64,000 bases of DNA from Pyrocephalus nanus (GCA_038380795.1 CM076259.1:78189724-78253723); one strand, 5' to 3'; shown: positions 25,175-36,239, counted from the stretch's first letter. Numbers and translations are program-made. The notes: generated by a model not told the origin, from the sequence alone.

Positions 25175-25265
25175 AAAACCCTCATGATGAAAAGGGCTGG
25201 TATTACTACTGCTTTACAAATAGGGAGCTGAGGCACAGGGAGATGAGAGTCATGAATGTCCCATA
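25175..25265. mobile_element. ancient MIR/L2-like relic
   Basis: The order TATTACTACTGCTTTACA, AATAGGGAGCTGAGGCACAG, GGAGATGAG matches the familiar pattern of MIR and L2 remnants (tattatccccattttacagatgaggaa..., then ctgaggcacagagag). The copy is strongly decayed and its boundaries are uncertain. Assignment is from recalled consensus, not from a search. Confidence 0.5.
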
Positions 25266-26916
25266 AATTTGGGTGCTTAGTTGTCAGCTTACAGTTAAGG
25301 AAGTAGGGATCTCTTCACTTGCACCCTTATACTTTTGAATGTCCAAATAATTTTAATTCTGTGCCAATAAAAACTTCTAAAGAGATCCACAGAGCATTGT
25401 GGATGTTGACTTCACTTGAGAAGAGGTGGGAATGCTTAGAAGATACAGTGAGCAGGGAATCATCTAAACCTAGACAAGGGGAAATACTGCAGAATACCAT
25501 TCCTTAAATCACGGCATTTTCATGGATTTAGTACTGTGGGTTTCAGGAGAGTGGTGTCTTTCATTCAAGATCCAGAGCTCTTAGCCCTTTATTAGAGTCA
25601 CTTATCTAAACTCTTGCATCCAAAAGCAGTTTGGAATTCGATTTAATTAGGTAGGACCCTTCCAGAAGGAGACAGAAACAAAGATGTTGACAGGAGTGTC
25701 CTCTTACTTTAGAAAATGGGCTGTGATAAGAAGCAATGGCATGAGTTCATTCTTATTTTTGAGATGATTCAAGCCTATATTTCCAAAACACTGCTTTAAC
25801 TAGTAATGAGTTAAACTGTGACTTTCTGTCTCGATGAATAGATATAGGCATTCACTTGGTAGGGGGCAGACCCAGTTCCCATCCTTGTCCAATTTGTTAT
25901 CAAAGTAGTTGGTATTAATCAAGTATTGGTTAAAATAAGAAAGTAGTTTTTGATTGAGTCTCATAGATTGGCCTCAAAGGTCATGCTTTGTTGGTATCGT
26001 CTCCCTCAGAAGCAGTGAATATGTAACTATGCCAGCAAGCAGCGCTTCTGCAGGGTGTCCGCCAGTAAGGGCAAGACCTTAAAAAACCTTAAAATGAACT
26101 CACAAACAAATAGAAAACCTCTCAGGTTCCTACGGACAATTATCTTCCTTATCCAGTCATGATTAAGGTCTGTCCCATAAAGCATCTCTGCGGGAATATA
26201 TTATTGAAGACAGTTTCATAAACTGTGTGCCCTGAGGGCTGAATTTGGATTACAGAGAAAAGTCAAATTGGCTGTTTCCTAACTTTCTGTTAGTTTGCCT
26301 TGTAGTCTTAGCAGTAGTGTTTTAGAAAGGTTTCTGCAGATTGCTAAGAGGACATTTTAACCTGAAATGATACTGGATCCCACGTGGTTTGTGAGTGTGG
26401 CTTGTGAGCTGGAGAGCACTGAGTCACAGGGCCAAGGTGCAGGTAGTAATGCAATATTGCCCTTATTGATATGCATATGGCACCAAGATATTAGGCACTG
26501 ATACACTGGCAGTGTCCTTGGCAGAGGGGCACAGGCATTGTGTCTGCTTGGTGTGGCCTGAGGTCACTGAGCCACTGCCCCTGCCACTTTTGTCCCCAGA
26601 GCACGGGTGGTACATGGCACTGTCCGTGGGGTGGGAGAGTGCCGTGCTGCTACCTGAGCACACAGCCAAGGCAGGCAGACAGGAGCCTTGTCCGCACGAG
26701 AGCAGGAGTCAGAGAACAGGAATGCAGGGAGTGGGAGGAAAACGGGGATTGCAGTGCCCTTAGGCCCACTTGCTGCTGCAGTTTTTCGTCACAATTTATG
26801 ATCCCCCACTGTAAGCAAATCACAGGTGCCACAACCTGCCAGAGTCCCATTTACTGTCTAACAACTGAATTATAGTTGGTGGCGCTATGACACTTTTTCT
26901 CGTTTTGGTTTTTGTT

Positions 26917-26972
26917 GGTGTGTGTGTGTTTGTTTGTTTGTTTGTTTTGGTTTAATTTGTTTGTTTGTTTTT
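26917..26972. repeat. (TG)n / (TTTG)n microsatellite
   Basis: A compound simple repeat runs from TGTGTGTGTG into TTTG units and, after a short GGTTTAA interruption, back to TTTG units. Confidence 0.9.
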
Positions 26973-27709
26973 GTGTGGGAAATCTCTGCAACTAAAGATG
27001 CCCAGGTGCATCAGGGGTCATTGCAGGTGACGTGATGCTTTCTGCTGCAGCTCTTGTCTTGTCCTGTCCCTTCATCAGTGCATTGTTTCAGTCCCATTCC
27101 CCATCTGAGGTTTCTCATTTTCTTCATCTTTCTTCCTGGGCCAGGACTAACTTTCCTCTTAGTGCTCAGCATCTGGGGGAAAGTTTTGGGGAATACATAA
27201 GCAAAATGCCTTCTTCCAAAATTTTCCCAGAACTGCTGGCAGTTGCCATCACAGGGCAAGAGGTTTGGGGTAGGTACTCAAGCTGTGGAGTTCCCTTGAT
27301 GGGACAGGGTACTGCACAGTCTGGTCTGACCAAGGGCTAGAAGTGGAAGGAGCACAGCAAAATATTTAGATTACTACCATCTTAAATTAAACAAATCTTC
27401 CTGGCGTATGGTGAACTGGAATTTTCCAGAGGTTTCAAAATTGGCTAAATTTGGGTGATTTCTACTGAACGTGACAAAGTCATGCATAAAATACAAAAGA
27501 CATCCAGTACTCCTTGCTAAGTTAGAAGTAATTTGAAAAAGAACATTCTTCAAGGTCTTGGTTGTTTCAGTATTCAAGAGATCCTCACTCTTTGAAATTT
27601 CCTGTTACTACTTTGAAGTTCTCAGAACTTCAGCCTGAACTGGACATGTAGCCCAGGCGGTTCCTGTCCCTGTTGTCAGCAGAAAAGCATGCAGCTAAAA
27701 ATGAGGACT

Positions 27710-27757
27710 ATCTGGCCACTAAGGCCAGATGTAGATACTACATCTACTGTAGATAGC
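27710..27757. other. cluster of overlapping inverted repeats
   Basis: Three short palindromic pairs overlap within about 48 bp. ATCTGGCC at 27710-27717 pairs with GGCCAGAT at 27723-27730. AGATGTAG at 27727-27734 pairs with CTACATCT at 27738-27745. CTACA pairs with TGTAG immediately afterwards. The sequence could form alternative small hairpins. No function is known. Confidence 0.6.
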
Positions 27758-29036
27758 CCACTTCCAGATGGAAGCTGTATGTGGAGAATGATGTTGCAGT
27801 ATTAATGGAGAAACAAAACTTTCTGCAGGGTTCATGGGAAAAAATTACTATTTTTCCAGTCTGGTTAAGTTGCAAATTCCAGAAATTTAGAAGAATAAAT
27901 TCAAGCTGTAGGCAAGCATATATCACTCTCTAGCGCTCAGGTGCAGAGCTAACTAAATGTGGAGGTTTGAGGCTTTTGTTAACAACATTGCTAGTGCAGG
28001 CCCCTTGCTATTAGAACACCAGAGCACTGGATTAACAAATCAGCACACAAGAAATCTGCAATTGTGGAAAAACTCGAGTTACATGATTATAATAATTGTT
28101 TACATCTTTCTACAGCAAAAAGGCTGTTTAATCATGTTGAATTACAACCTTGTGTTCAGACAGGGGGCTTCCACATTATTAACTTTGTGAGGATGAGTTG
28201 TCACTTCTCTGATCTAGGTTGCTCTCACAACAAAGAGGCAGTAAAGCTTTCTGTTTGACTTGGAAGAAATAGAAAAAATTCATTTGGTGCTAGGCTCTGC
28301 AACAGTTTTCCTACAGTTGAGCCTTTACTAATTGGTACTGAGATGAAAATTAATCTGTGTGAGAGAAGGGAATTCACAGCTGAATTCTAATTATTGCAGA
28401 GAAAATAAGCAAAACTGTGCTTCGGCTGCACGAAAGCGCAACTTGGGAGTGAAATGCTCAGCTCGAGCTTGTTAACTGGAACTGATGTTCTGAAATAGCA
28501 GCTGGTAGCTGGGTCATAGTTGTGCATTTTGAAGCCAGCTGTGATGGTTGAGAGTGGCATTGCTTCCCCATCTCACTGCCAGTCCAGGAGAGGTGATTGC
28601 TCCCATAGGTCTGCCTCGGAGAAGTTTGATACGCACTAATGGGGCTAATGGGGTTGGGGGCACTCATGCAACCCTTCCCACCAGTATGGTTGTGGGGGCC
28701 ATCGCATCCAGCCTATGGGTGATCCCAAGAATCCCAGGCTGATGCCATCCCAAGTAAGGCTCAGAAGAGGGCATCTGCCAGCCTCTTTCAATCACTGAAA
28801 GCAGTAGGTGTCCTTCTGGTAGAGGTTTTATGGCTCCTGCTTAGCACAGTGCTCCCTGGAAAGCATTTCATGTCCCTCTTTTCCCTCTTCCTAACTGAAC
28901 TGCATAGGCTTTCTTCCCACATGGGTACTCAGTCAGTGGAAACAGATACCTCACCATTTTAATGGAAATGTTTATTTTTTATATATTCTTCGTGAAGAAT
29001 AAATTCATCTCTACTAAGCTCCTGTTCATATAACAT

Positions 29037-29311
29037 TAGAGCTGGTTGAAAAACCTAAAGCAAAATATCCAAAGTTTTGGAAAAGGACACTTTTTTCCTC
29101 CTTTTTAAAGTAAAACTAATGATTTTTGTTTGGGGATTTCTTTTTTCTTTCTTTCCTCACTCTCGCTTCCTCTTACCCTTCACTTGTTTTCCTATTTCTA
29201 GTTTGCCTTTTTAAAAACAGAGGGCCAGTGAAATGAAAATAGTAGCTCAGGCTGTGCCTATATTTCTTTGCCTTCAAATTTTGACTGGAATAGCAAATTC
29301 AACCAGCTCTA
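29037..29311. mobile_element. candidate non-autonomous DNA transposon (MITE-like)
   Basis: The two ends are perfect 14-bp inverted repeats: TAGAGCTGGTTGAA at 29037-29050 and TTCAACCAGCTCTA at 29298-29311, bounding 275 bp. Weaker similarity continues inward (a CAAAAT word follows at comparable distance on both sides). The inside has no coding frame and a pyrimidine-rich centre. The AGAGCTGG-type terminus resembles those of old hAT-type non-autonomous elements of amniotes. I see no matching 8-bp target duplication in the flanks (TATAACAT versus GTGAGTAA), so the element is either very old or the pairing is fortuitous. Confidence 0.45.
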
Positions 29312-30890
29312 GTGAGTAATGGCTTTAGAGTACTCTTGGAGGTTGTTCATAAGCAGCAGTAAGTGGCGATGAAACTCCGTAGCAGCAGTATGTTGGCTTG
29401 TACCCTTCTGGTTTGTGTAGTGGTCCAGGGGAAACACGATGCTGAACTTGTACCCCCTGTGCAATGTGGAATTACTGTTATCACCAACTTTGGCTGCTAC
29501 CATAAGGAGCAAAACCAACCACAACTAGAGCTGTACAGAGTAAGAAAAGATCATGCCTTCTGCAATCTCTCTTCTGAAAGACTTGTAAGATTTGATTTAT
29601 ATTAGCAAATGGTGCTAAGTGCTGATTTTTACAAACATGCCTTTTAAAGGACTTATGAAAACTTGAAAATCTGATGACAAAAATCCAGGTGTCCATCTGT
29701 TTCTTTGTCATACACTCATTTCCGCTCTTCTTCTGCTCGGAAACTGTGGCACTGTCTTTGCCCTGCATATTTAGAGGGACTTAGGCAGAAGAAAACAAGA
29801 AAGACTGAACTTCACAAAAGCTGTTCTTGGCAATTATCTTTGGCAATGCTAAAGTCTATTAACTGTTGATTTTTTTTCAATAAAAAGTAGAAATTAAATC
29901 CTACTGTGCCCATTGGAGACTCTTTCCAAAGGAAGAGTTACTGATGAGCTATTCTTCCATGATTGTGCTGGTTTCTCCAAATAACAACATCGCTGTGTGT
30001 TTTTCACAAAGTGAGTAATTTTCATAGCATGCTTTTGGGAGTTTCTGCTGCTGCCAAAGCTAATTTAATACTCATTAAAGTACTGAGCAAGTCTAATCCA
30101 AAGCCTTATGGGCCTTCAATGCAGGCCTGTAAAATGCAAAGATTTGCACTTGCTGGGTAGCTCCAGGGAAGGCATACTTTTGGAAGAGGGGGTTGGTGTG
30201 CATCCTGCTATCATGGAGCTGCCACGGCATAAGGGGGAACTGGGAGAAGATTCCCATCACTGTGGGCAGGGCCATCTATCCTCTGGTAGCAATCCTAACT
30301 GCCAGAGCCATAAATGGGACTGAGGGCAAGCTCTGATGCTGATTATCCTGTCCCAGCAGGCTGCCCAAGCCATGTGACTGGTCCTGGAGTTCCACGAGGG
30401 ATAGCTGGCATGGGCTGGTGTGATGCCACTGCTGCCCTTCACCTTGTGCCCGCAGAGGGGCTGGGCTGCTGAGCTGTGCCACCCACCAGCCCTGCTTCTC
30501 AGGAGTGGGGCCCAACACCTGCTTACCCGCTGACATTTCCATCTCACGAGGAGTCTGCAATGGATGAAATCATGGCGCTGTCACTGCTTTAGATGGGGGC
30601 AGGGATTCACCCAGCTCGTTGTAGCTGCTGAGCACCCCGGCTGCCCGCCCTTGCACGGGGGATCCTCTGCGAGCACAAAGCCAAAGGTGGCCGGTGCATC
30701 GTGTGGGCAAAGCACATGCCTGGGCGATGCCAGCTGTGGCTTCTGCTGGCGCGGAGCCACTCAGGATGAGCGCTGCCGGGAGCACGGAGGGGTCGCGACT
30801 GCCACCGCCTACCCCAGTGACCTCTCTGCTGACAGCTGCGGTGCCGATCCCTCTATTGGCTGGTGTATGCTCCCCACACCTGGAATAGCG
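29312..30890. other. non-coding sequence becoming GC-richer
   Basis: No gene is supported. A plus frame at 29363-29605 starts with a hydrophobic stretch like a signal peptide, but it has an antisense frame over the same bases and no family match. From about 30.1 kb the GC content rises towards the island at 30.9 kb. Confidence 0.5.
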
Positions 30891-30894
30891 TGAA

Positions 30895-31210
30895 TTAGGA
30901 CACGGCAGCGCTATAAACACCTGCGCAGCTGTGCGGTGGCGGGAGGAACCTCCATCTCCTCAGCCGTGGTGGGCTCCCTCCCGACAGGGCGCCAACCGCG
31001 TCCCGCACCGCACCTGCAGCTTCAGGGTTGTCTTCTCGCAAGGCGCGGTTGTTGTCGAGGCTGAGAAGGTGGGGGCGGCCGCAGGATGTGTTCGCGGGCA
31101 GAGCGGGCGGGTCCGGCCCAGCGCCCCGTCGGGGCCGGGGGTTGCCGCTAGATGGCAATGCTGTCCCGGCGGAGCCGCCTCGCCCCGGACGAAGTGCTGA
31201 TTGAAACCCC
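30895..31210. promoter_or_regulatory. orphan CpG island with TATA box
   Basis: About 310 bp of CpG-rich sequence carries TATAAA at 30912-30917, GGGGGCGGCCGC near 31072 and several GCGGG words. A TATAAA followed about 25-30 bp later by GC-rich sequence is arranged like a plus-strand core promoter. The open frames across it (about 90-110 codons on both strands) reflect low stop density in GC-rich DNA and do not resemble a known protein. It could drive a non-coding RNA, an alternative first exon, or be an unmethylated regulatory island. Confidence 0.5.
31145..31158 (+). promoter_or_regulatory. near-consensus CTCF core motif
   Basis: CCGCTAGATGGCAA matches the CTCF core CCRSTAGRKGGCRS at every position except the last (A where G or C is preferred). 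It sits at the right edge of the orphan CpG island, a common setting for CTCF. In the usual convention the motif points forward on the plus strand. Occupancy cannot be seen from sequence. Confidence 0.55.
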
Positions 31211-31354
31211 GGAGCTCCTTCCACCACTTTACGCTATTTTCTGAGGCACAAATGCCGCGAGTACTTTGCTTTTTATTTTATTTATTTAATCGTTTATTTA
31301 TTTGTTACCACAGTATTGTGAAGCATAGATAAATTGGTCACAGAAACGGCAACA

Positions 31355-31425
31355 CTTTAGGGCCCTTTCTAACCAACTATGAGCTTTTAGGTCCCTTCCA
31401 ACCCGAGCCATTCTGTGGTTCCGTG
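31355..31425 (+). mobile_element. CR1 LINE 3' end fragment (decayed)
   Basis: GGGCCCTTTCTAACCAACTA, then GAGCTTTTAGGTCCCTTCC, AACCCGAGCCATTCTGTGG and TTCCGTG follow the CR1 tail order in plus orientation. The copy is short, with a probable internal duplication or rearrangement of the 'ggtcccttccaac' segment. Confidence 0.7.
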
Positions 31426-33021
31426 TAAACATTAATTCCAAGACTATTCCCAGCCAGTTTGGTGGAGAAGCAGAGACAGAATGTCAAGGGCTACTGTCTA
31501 AATGCCCTAAGCCTAAGTCTCTCGTGCTGTAAACTGAGACATTTGACATTTAATCCTAAAGAATTACACATATTTATTACATCAGAGATTAGGGCTGGAG
31601 AACCCTAAATGTGATCATAGTCATGTAATATCAGGGAAATTCCTAATTTTCTGTTGAAAATGACGGAACAAGTCTCTTTAAGCCATCACCTCTTTGAAAT
31701 GATGGCTGTCTGTCTGAGGCAGCCCTGCTTCTGCTGCTTAGTGAGATGTTCAGAGCCTACATGTGAGAGTGATTCATCTCTGCGCTTCTTGGTTGAGATA
31801 ACAGCATCACAAACCTGGCTGTTAAGGTTAACCTGTACACTACACAAGGACAACAGATGGAAATTCTGGTTTAGAGCCACTGCAAAAAAATAAAAACATG
31901 TTCCAAAGGGAAAAGGAGCTTGTATTTCTGTGTTTGAACCTTTGATCTCCAGTCACATCTGAAGGGAAGAGTAGACCTTTTGCTGAAGACACATGGTTTT
32001 GCATCTGTGAAAACACAGCTGTATAGAGCAAAACAAAACTGGTGGAAAACACAATGGGTTTGCTGTGTCAGTTTAGCTGGTGGTGTTAAAATGCTTTAGA
32101 AATAGTGGGGGTTTTTTGAAGAAGCTTTCTGAAAGTCTCTGTCTTTACACAATTGTTTGTTGAGATTTTACTCTGTGGATTTTAAAGTTTGTCAGTGATC
32201 AAGAGACAGCTGCTACCTAAATATTTAAAGCAAACTCATGGGAAAGTCTGGCAATCTCTCAACAATCCTGATTTAACAGTTTTCTAAAAAACCTATAAAT
32301 TAAAGCATCAGGATTTACAGGAAAATCCACGCTGGCAAAATTACCCTGATTCAGAAAAAAAAATAATCCATGTATCATTAATGCTGGAATTGTTAACAAC
32401 GTGCACGCAATATACAGCCATTTTGTGCTAACATCCTGCTTTATCAGAGTTGCCCCAAAGCACCCCCTCAAAGTAAAGGGACGTCTCCCGGTGTCCTCAG
32501 TAACATCATTTTGCATTTGAGCGTGGTGGCACAGCCTGCTCCCTTATGCCTGCCTGTTGTCTCCTGCCTCCCCACATTTGCGGTGACGCGTTGCCATCCC
32601 AGCAGTGTCCCCCGCAGCCCCGCTGCCTCACTGCGTAGCCCAGCACTACCTGTCCCCCACTCCCAGCACCTCTCTGTGTCCTCCCCCCTCCCCAGCACTG
32701 CCACACGCTCACTTGTGTCAAGAGCCTGGCAGTGTCACTTGTTTTCTGCCTTAAATCCCTACTCACTCCAGTTGTTTTTCTACGAAAGGCAAAGAGAGGA
32801 GTTAGAAATGAGGAAGGCTAGGTGTGAAAATGCAAATTTTTTTTTTAAATTAAAGAAATATTATTTTGTATCTTGACCAACAGATTTCTTTTGGGGCAGG
32901 GAAGGAATCTGGCTTTGTTTTTTAATTCTTGACATCAGCACAACAGCAGCTTACTCTTAAAATTTACCTGTCCTGAAGCCTTACAACAAATTTTCCAATG
33001 TGTTTGGGTTCCTAAACATGC
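31426..33021. other. non-coding sequence
   Basis: No gene is recognised. A C-rich stretch at about 32.5-32.7 kb gives overlapping frames of about 80-120 codons on both strands without family signature. Confidence 0.5.
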
Positions 33022-33182
33022 AGCTGGCACTTAATGGGATTTTCAAAAGAGCATAAGCAGGTTAGACATCCTCCCATCCACTGAAATCAGTAGGATTTAG
33101 GTACCTATCTTTTTCAGTTGCTTTTGAAAATCCTGCCAGGTGCCTGTTTGCATCTTCAGTTGCCCTGGAAAATCTGGTCCCC
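33022..33182. mobile_element. ancient amniote interspersed repeat relic
   Basis: The words GGGATTTTCAAAAGAGCA, CACTGAAATCAGTAGGATTTA, GGTACCTA and CTTTTGAAAATC occur in an order known from old LINE/SINE-derived repeats of reptiles and birds (the 'cccattgaaatcaatgggagttaggcacctaaata...tttgaaaatctgg' type). The final GGAAAATCTGGTCC repeats the tail word. Family assignment is from memory and the edges are uncertain. Confidence 0.45.
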
Positions 33183-33684
33183 ATCTACCCCCGTGACCCT
33201 CTCCCACTCCCATCAATATTTGTCTCCTGTCTCTGTCTCCCGCACTCTGGCCTGTAATGATGCCAGAGTCTCCTCCTTTGTAGTTCCTGATATCAGGGAC
33301 ATCCTTCTCCTTTCTCTCTACCTAACTGCGTCTTCAGCTGGTTAAAGGTTCAGTTGAGCAGTTATGACTGTGTCCAGATTTTTCAAATTAGTTTTCCTCT
33401 CCTCCTAATGATTTTTAATTCTTTTTTGGTGGTGTTTTGACTGTGCAAAGCATTTGGGGTTAAAAGACTTGGTGCAAACAGGCGTGAATGTGAGGGAGCT
33501 CCTTGTTATGCCTCTCTGTTTAGGTTTTGCGCGTCTCTAAGCTGAATGCAAGATGGGGAATGATTTCCTCATCAGCCTGTCTTTCCCCTTCCCTTGGAAG
33601 GGTGAAGTGGTCAATGGGTTGTATATTTAAACATGAGAAAATTGGTATTTCAATTTCTGTCTCGACCAGAGTGACTCACTGAGT

Positions 33685-33815
33685 CTCCTTGTGCAAGCAG
33701 TTCCCCATCTGTAAAATGGATCCCCGGGTCCCCGTTTGCACTGATATGCAGCATGAGTAATTAATTAATGTTTGTGCAGCCCTTTGAAGATCCTCAGACA
33801 GAAGGTGCTGGAAAG
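33685..33815. mobile_element. ancient MIR/L3-like relic
   Basis: TTCCCCATCTGTAAAATGG, then ATTAATTAATGTTTGTG and CAGCCCTTTGAAGATCCTC followed by GACAGAAGGTGCTGGAAA correspond, in order, to the well-known 'tttccccatctgtaaaatggg ... ctttgagatcctcggatgaaaggcgct' pattern of old MIR/L3-type repeats. The middle (CGGGTCCCCGTTTGCACTG) is diverged. Confidence 0.5.
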
Positions 33816-34061
33816 TGCTGTGGGTTGGCCTGGGGCTGAAGAGGCTCACCCCGGAGCCCTGCTGCAGTCAGAGCCCCACGGGGCGAGGATGGGAGCTGGG
33901 GGTGCAGAGAGAGCTGTTGGCCAATTCCTTTGCCAGAGATATTTTCCTCTTTTTTTCAGGGGAAAACAAATTGGAAAGGGAGTTATCCGTGAGCACGCCT
34001 CCCTCACTGCGTGTTGCCTTCTCCTTTCCCAGGAATAACAACAGCTTCATTAGCAAGCCGA

Positions 34062-34062
<1 letters not shown>

Positions 34063-34109
<47 letters not shown>
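34063..34109. repeat. poly(A) run of 47
   Basis: An uninterrupted run of 47 A is followed by a short (GA)n and GAA-rich tail. The bases to its left (TTCATTAGCAAGCCGAC) do not belong to a repeat I recognise. No flanking target duplication is obvious, so a recent retroposed tail is possible but unproven. Confidence 0.9.
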
Positions 34110-34112
<3 letters not shown>

Positions 34113-34315
34113 AGAGAGAAAAGAACGAAGAAGAACGAGAGTATTGAAATATTTATCGTAATAACAATCCGGGTAACGGAGAGACACAACAACTCTTGTC
34201 TTTGCCTCATGCAGAAAGTTTTCTCTTTGAAGTGGTTGCTTCCCTCCTCACCCCGCTAGGAGGGAAGGGGGAACAATTGTGGAGATCTAAAGCCAGCCAG
34301 GAATGCTGAGCTAAT

Positions 34316-34583
34316 GGCTTTCCTGCCTGCCCTCTGCCCGCACCCCTGCACACATTCCTCTCTGCCCCTGCCCGCACCCTGCCCGAATCCCAGCCTGCCC
34401 CATCCACATTTCTGCCCGCCCCTTCCCTACCCCCTTCAAGCGCGCTGCCTGCCACAGCCCACACCCCTGCTTGCTTCCCTCCCTCCACACCCCTGCCTGC
34501 CTCTGCCTGCATTCCTGCCCGCATCCCTGCTTGCCTCCTTGCCTGAATCCCTGCCCGCATCCCTGCCCGGCCGCTGCCCGTGG
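34316..34583. repeat. degenerate C-rich minisatellite
   Basis: About 265 bp is built of variable 8-16-bp units around CTGCCYGCATCC (for example CTGCCCGCATCCCTGC recurs with small changes near 34514-34570). It produces the longest open frame in the window (34314-34937, plus, 207 codons, rich in Pro, Leu and Cys) and a long antisense frame. Both come from the repeat and are not genes. Confidence 0.8.
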
Positions 34584-34740
34584 AGACTGGCTGCCGGAGC
34601 TGCGCTTCCCGGCGCGGCCGGAGGGTGTCGCTGCAGCCCCTGCTTTCCCCGCCCGGCGGGATCGGGGCTCAGGACGCCCGGGGTGGGGGGGGGAGAATTA
34701 CCCCAAAGCGCGGGGCGAGAACCCCCGCCCTATGGAGTGT
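34555..34740. promoter_or_regulatory. small CpG-rich patch
   Basis: About 185 bp is CpG-dense (GGCGCGGCCGG near 34610, CGCCCGGCGGGATCGGGG near 34650, CGCGGGGCGAG near 34710). It directly follows the minisatellite and precedes a long G-run (GGGTGGGGGGGGG at 34681-34693). It is a possible promoter or unmethylated island, with no TATA or exon recognised. Confidence 0.35.
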
Positions 34741-35139
34741 CCGAAAACAGACATTTCCATATAGACATATCAGGGGTTTACAGAGTCGGATGGTTTGCTT
34801 TTGGGTTTTGGTTTTGGGGTTCTTTTTGGGGGGAGGGGGTTATTGTTTGTTTGGTCTGGGGTTTTTTTTGTTTTTATTTACCGACTAGGTTGTCGAGTTT
34901 TTCTCCGCGTGGTGAGGATGCCCCTCCCTTTTCCTGAGCGTGGCTGGCGCCCTCCGACTTGCTCTGCCAAACCGGCTGCTCGTGAAGGGCGCGATTCCCC
35001 TCTTGCCGCTTTCTTTAGCATCTATAGAAATGCCACTGGTGACAGCGAAAAAGGGATTTTTTTCCCCCTTTCGATGTGCAGGTTTGCAGGTGTCTGCCTG
35101 CCAGTGGCAGCGAGGACAAGAAATACTTACATTTGGCTG

Positions 35140-35300
35140 AAGATCATTAATGCACATGAGCGAGAACTCCCTGTCTGACTTTGACCAGCCAGTGAGATAA
35201 ATGAATATTTGTTCTTTTACAAAATATACACTCGAGCCATTTTTATCCCATGAAGTTTCTTGCATATCTCACGGGCGCAGTTTCCTCGCAATCCAGGATT
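35140..35300. promoter_or_regulatory. candidate conserved non-coding element
   Basis: About 160 bp of non-repetitive sequence contains ATCATTAATGCACATG, TGACTTTGACC (nuclear-receptor half-site-like), GATAAATGAATATTTG and CTCACGGGCGCAG. Several CpGs persist outside an island. It has no coding frame and is a candidate by composition only. Confidence 0.25.
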
Positions 35301-35336
35301 ATGATTTCTCTCTCTCTCTCCTTTTCCTTATGAAAA

Positions 35337-35377
35337 AAACCAAACCAAACCAAACAAACCAAACTAAACCAAACCAA
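35337..35377. repeat. (CCAAA)n microsatellite
   Basis: About 40 bp of CCAAA units has single variants (CAAA, CTAAA). A (TC)n tract lies just upstream at about 35307-35321 and a C-run just downstream. Confidence 0.9.
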
Positions 35378-35529
35378 CTCTCCCCCCTCCCCCCTAAAGA
35401 TAATTACTTTAAAACATCTTCCAATGTTATGGGCTATCCACATTTTGCAATGTATTCCCAGTAATTTGCAACTTTTGAAAGCCGGGCATTGTTTCTCTCA
35501 ACTTATTGAAATGCACAGATATGTTAAAT

Positions 35530-35547
35530 GGGGGGGGGGGGGGGGGG
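35530..35547. repeat. poly(G) run of 18
   Basis: An uninterrupted run of 18 G on the plus strand is followed by AGG. Such runs are rare and unstable and readily form quadruplex or slipped structures. The exact length is prone to sequencing error. Confidence 0.85.
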
Positions 35548-36147
35548 AGGAATCCCAACCCCAATGACTTCTGTTTGGCTGCATATGCAAAGAGGGGGCA
35601 GCTTGACTCTTCCCTCGGCGTTTGTTAGTCACATCCTCTTGGCCATTGTTTTGCTGTTTGCGCTGGGAATCCAATTTATTGAATGGTAAAGAGCCAAGGC
35701 TTGGTTGCGGTTTTTTTCTTATTCCACTCATTCTGACCTGATCTGAGAAAGAAAAAAAAAAAAAATTAGCCGTGCCAAGGGGCAGCCCCTCCAAAAAAGC
35801 TCTAGTCTCCTTGAGGGAGGGATGAGCATGTCCCAAGTTACTGGATACAAAACATACAGGGTTATTGCACCTTCTTAGTAATTTTTTGGTTGTATATTTA
35901 ATTTTTTAGGATCTTAAAACAAATGCCGTGGATAGGTGGTGAAAACTTGGCGGCTTGTTTCAGACGCTGGGCTGCATATACGGTACTTCTCTCCTTGTAG
36001 TAATCCTTAGGAGGTGGTCCCCTGGCTGCTGTAGGTTGCCTGTTTTTGAAAATCCAAGTCCCCCAGAAAAACTGTTTATAGCAACAGGCCTGTTTCCAAA
36101 GTCAAGGGGGGAAGGAGGGGGCATCGTTTTCAAATTACGTGGTTTTG

Positions 36148-36149
<2 letters not shown>

Positions 36150-36185
<36 letters not shown>

Positions 36186-36236
36186 GTTGTTTTTTTTGTT
36201 GTTGTTGCTTTTTTTTTTTTTTTTTTTTTTTTTTTT
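36150..36236. repeat. paired poly(T) runs (35 and 28)
   Basis: T35 at 36150-36184 and T28 at 36209-36236 are separated by 24 bp of G/T-only sequence with GTT units. Exact lengths may be assembly-dependent. Confidence 0.9.
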
Positions 36237-36239
36237 CGG

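Noticed and set aside
26872..26890. CTCF-like word around TTGGTGGCGCTATG
   Set aside because: Only about eight core positions agree with the consensus, which is too weak compared with the site at 31145.
29363..29605. 80-codon plus frame starting with a signal-peptide-like hydrophobic stretch
   Set aside because: A 71-codon antisense frame covers the same bases, there is no promoter or splice context, and the peptide resembles no secreted family I know.
34063..34109. A47 as the tail of a recent retrocopy
   Set aside because: No mRNA-like body, no coding remnant and no clear target-site duplication could be seen around it.
34314..34937. 207-codon open frame, the longest in the window
   Set aside because: It begins in the C-rich minisatellite and is rich in Pro, Leu and Cys, then passes into G/T-rich low-complexity sequence. 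There is also a long antisense frame over the same repeat. Repeat artefact.
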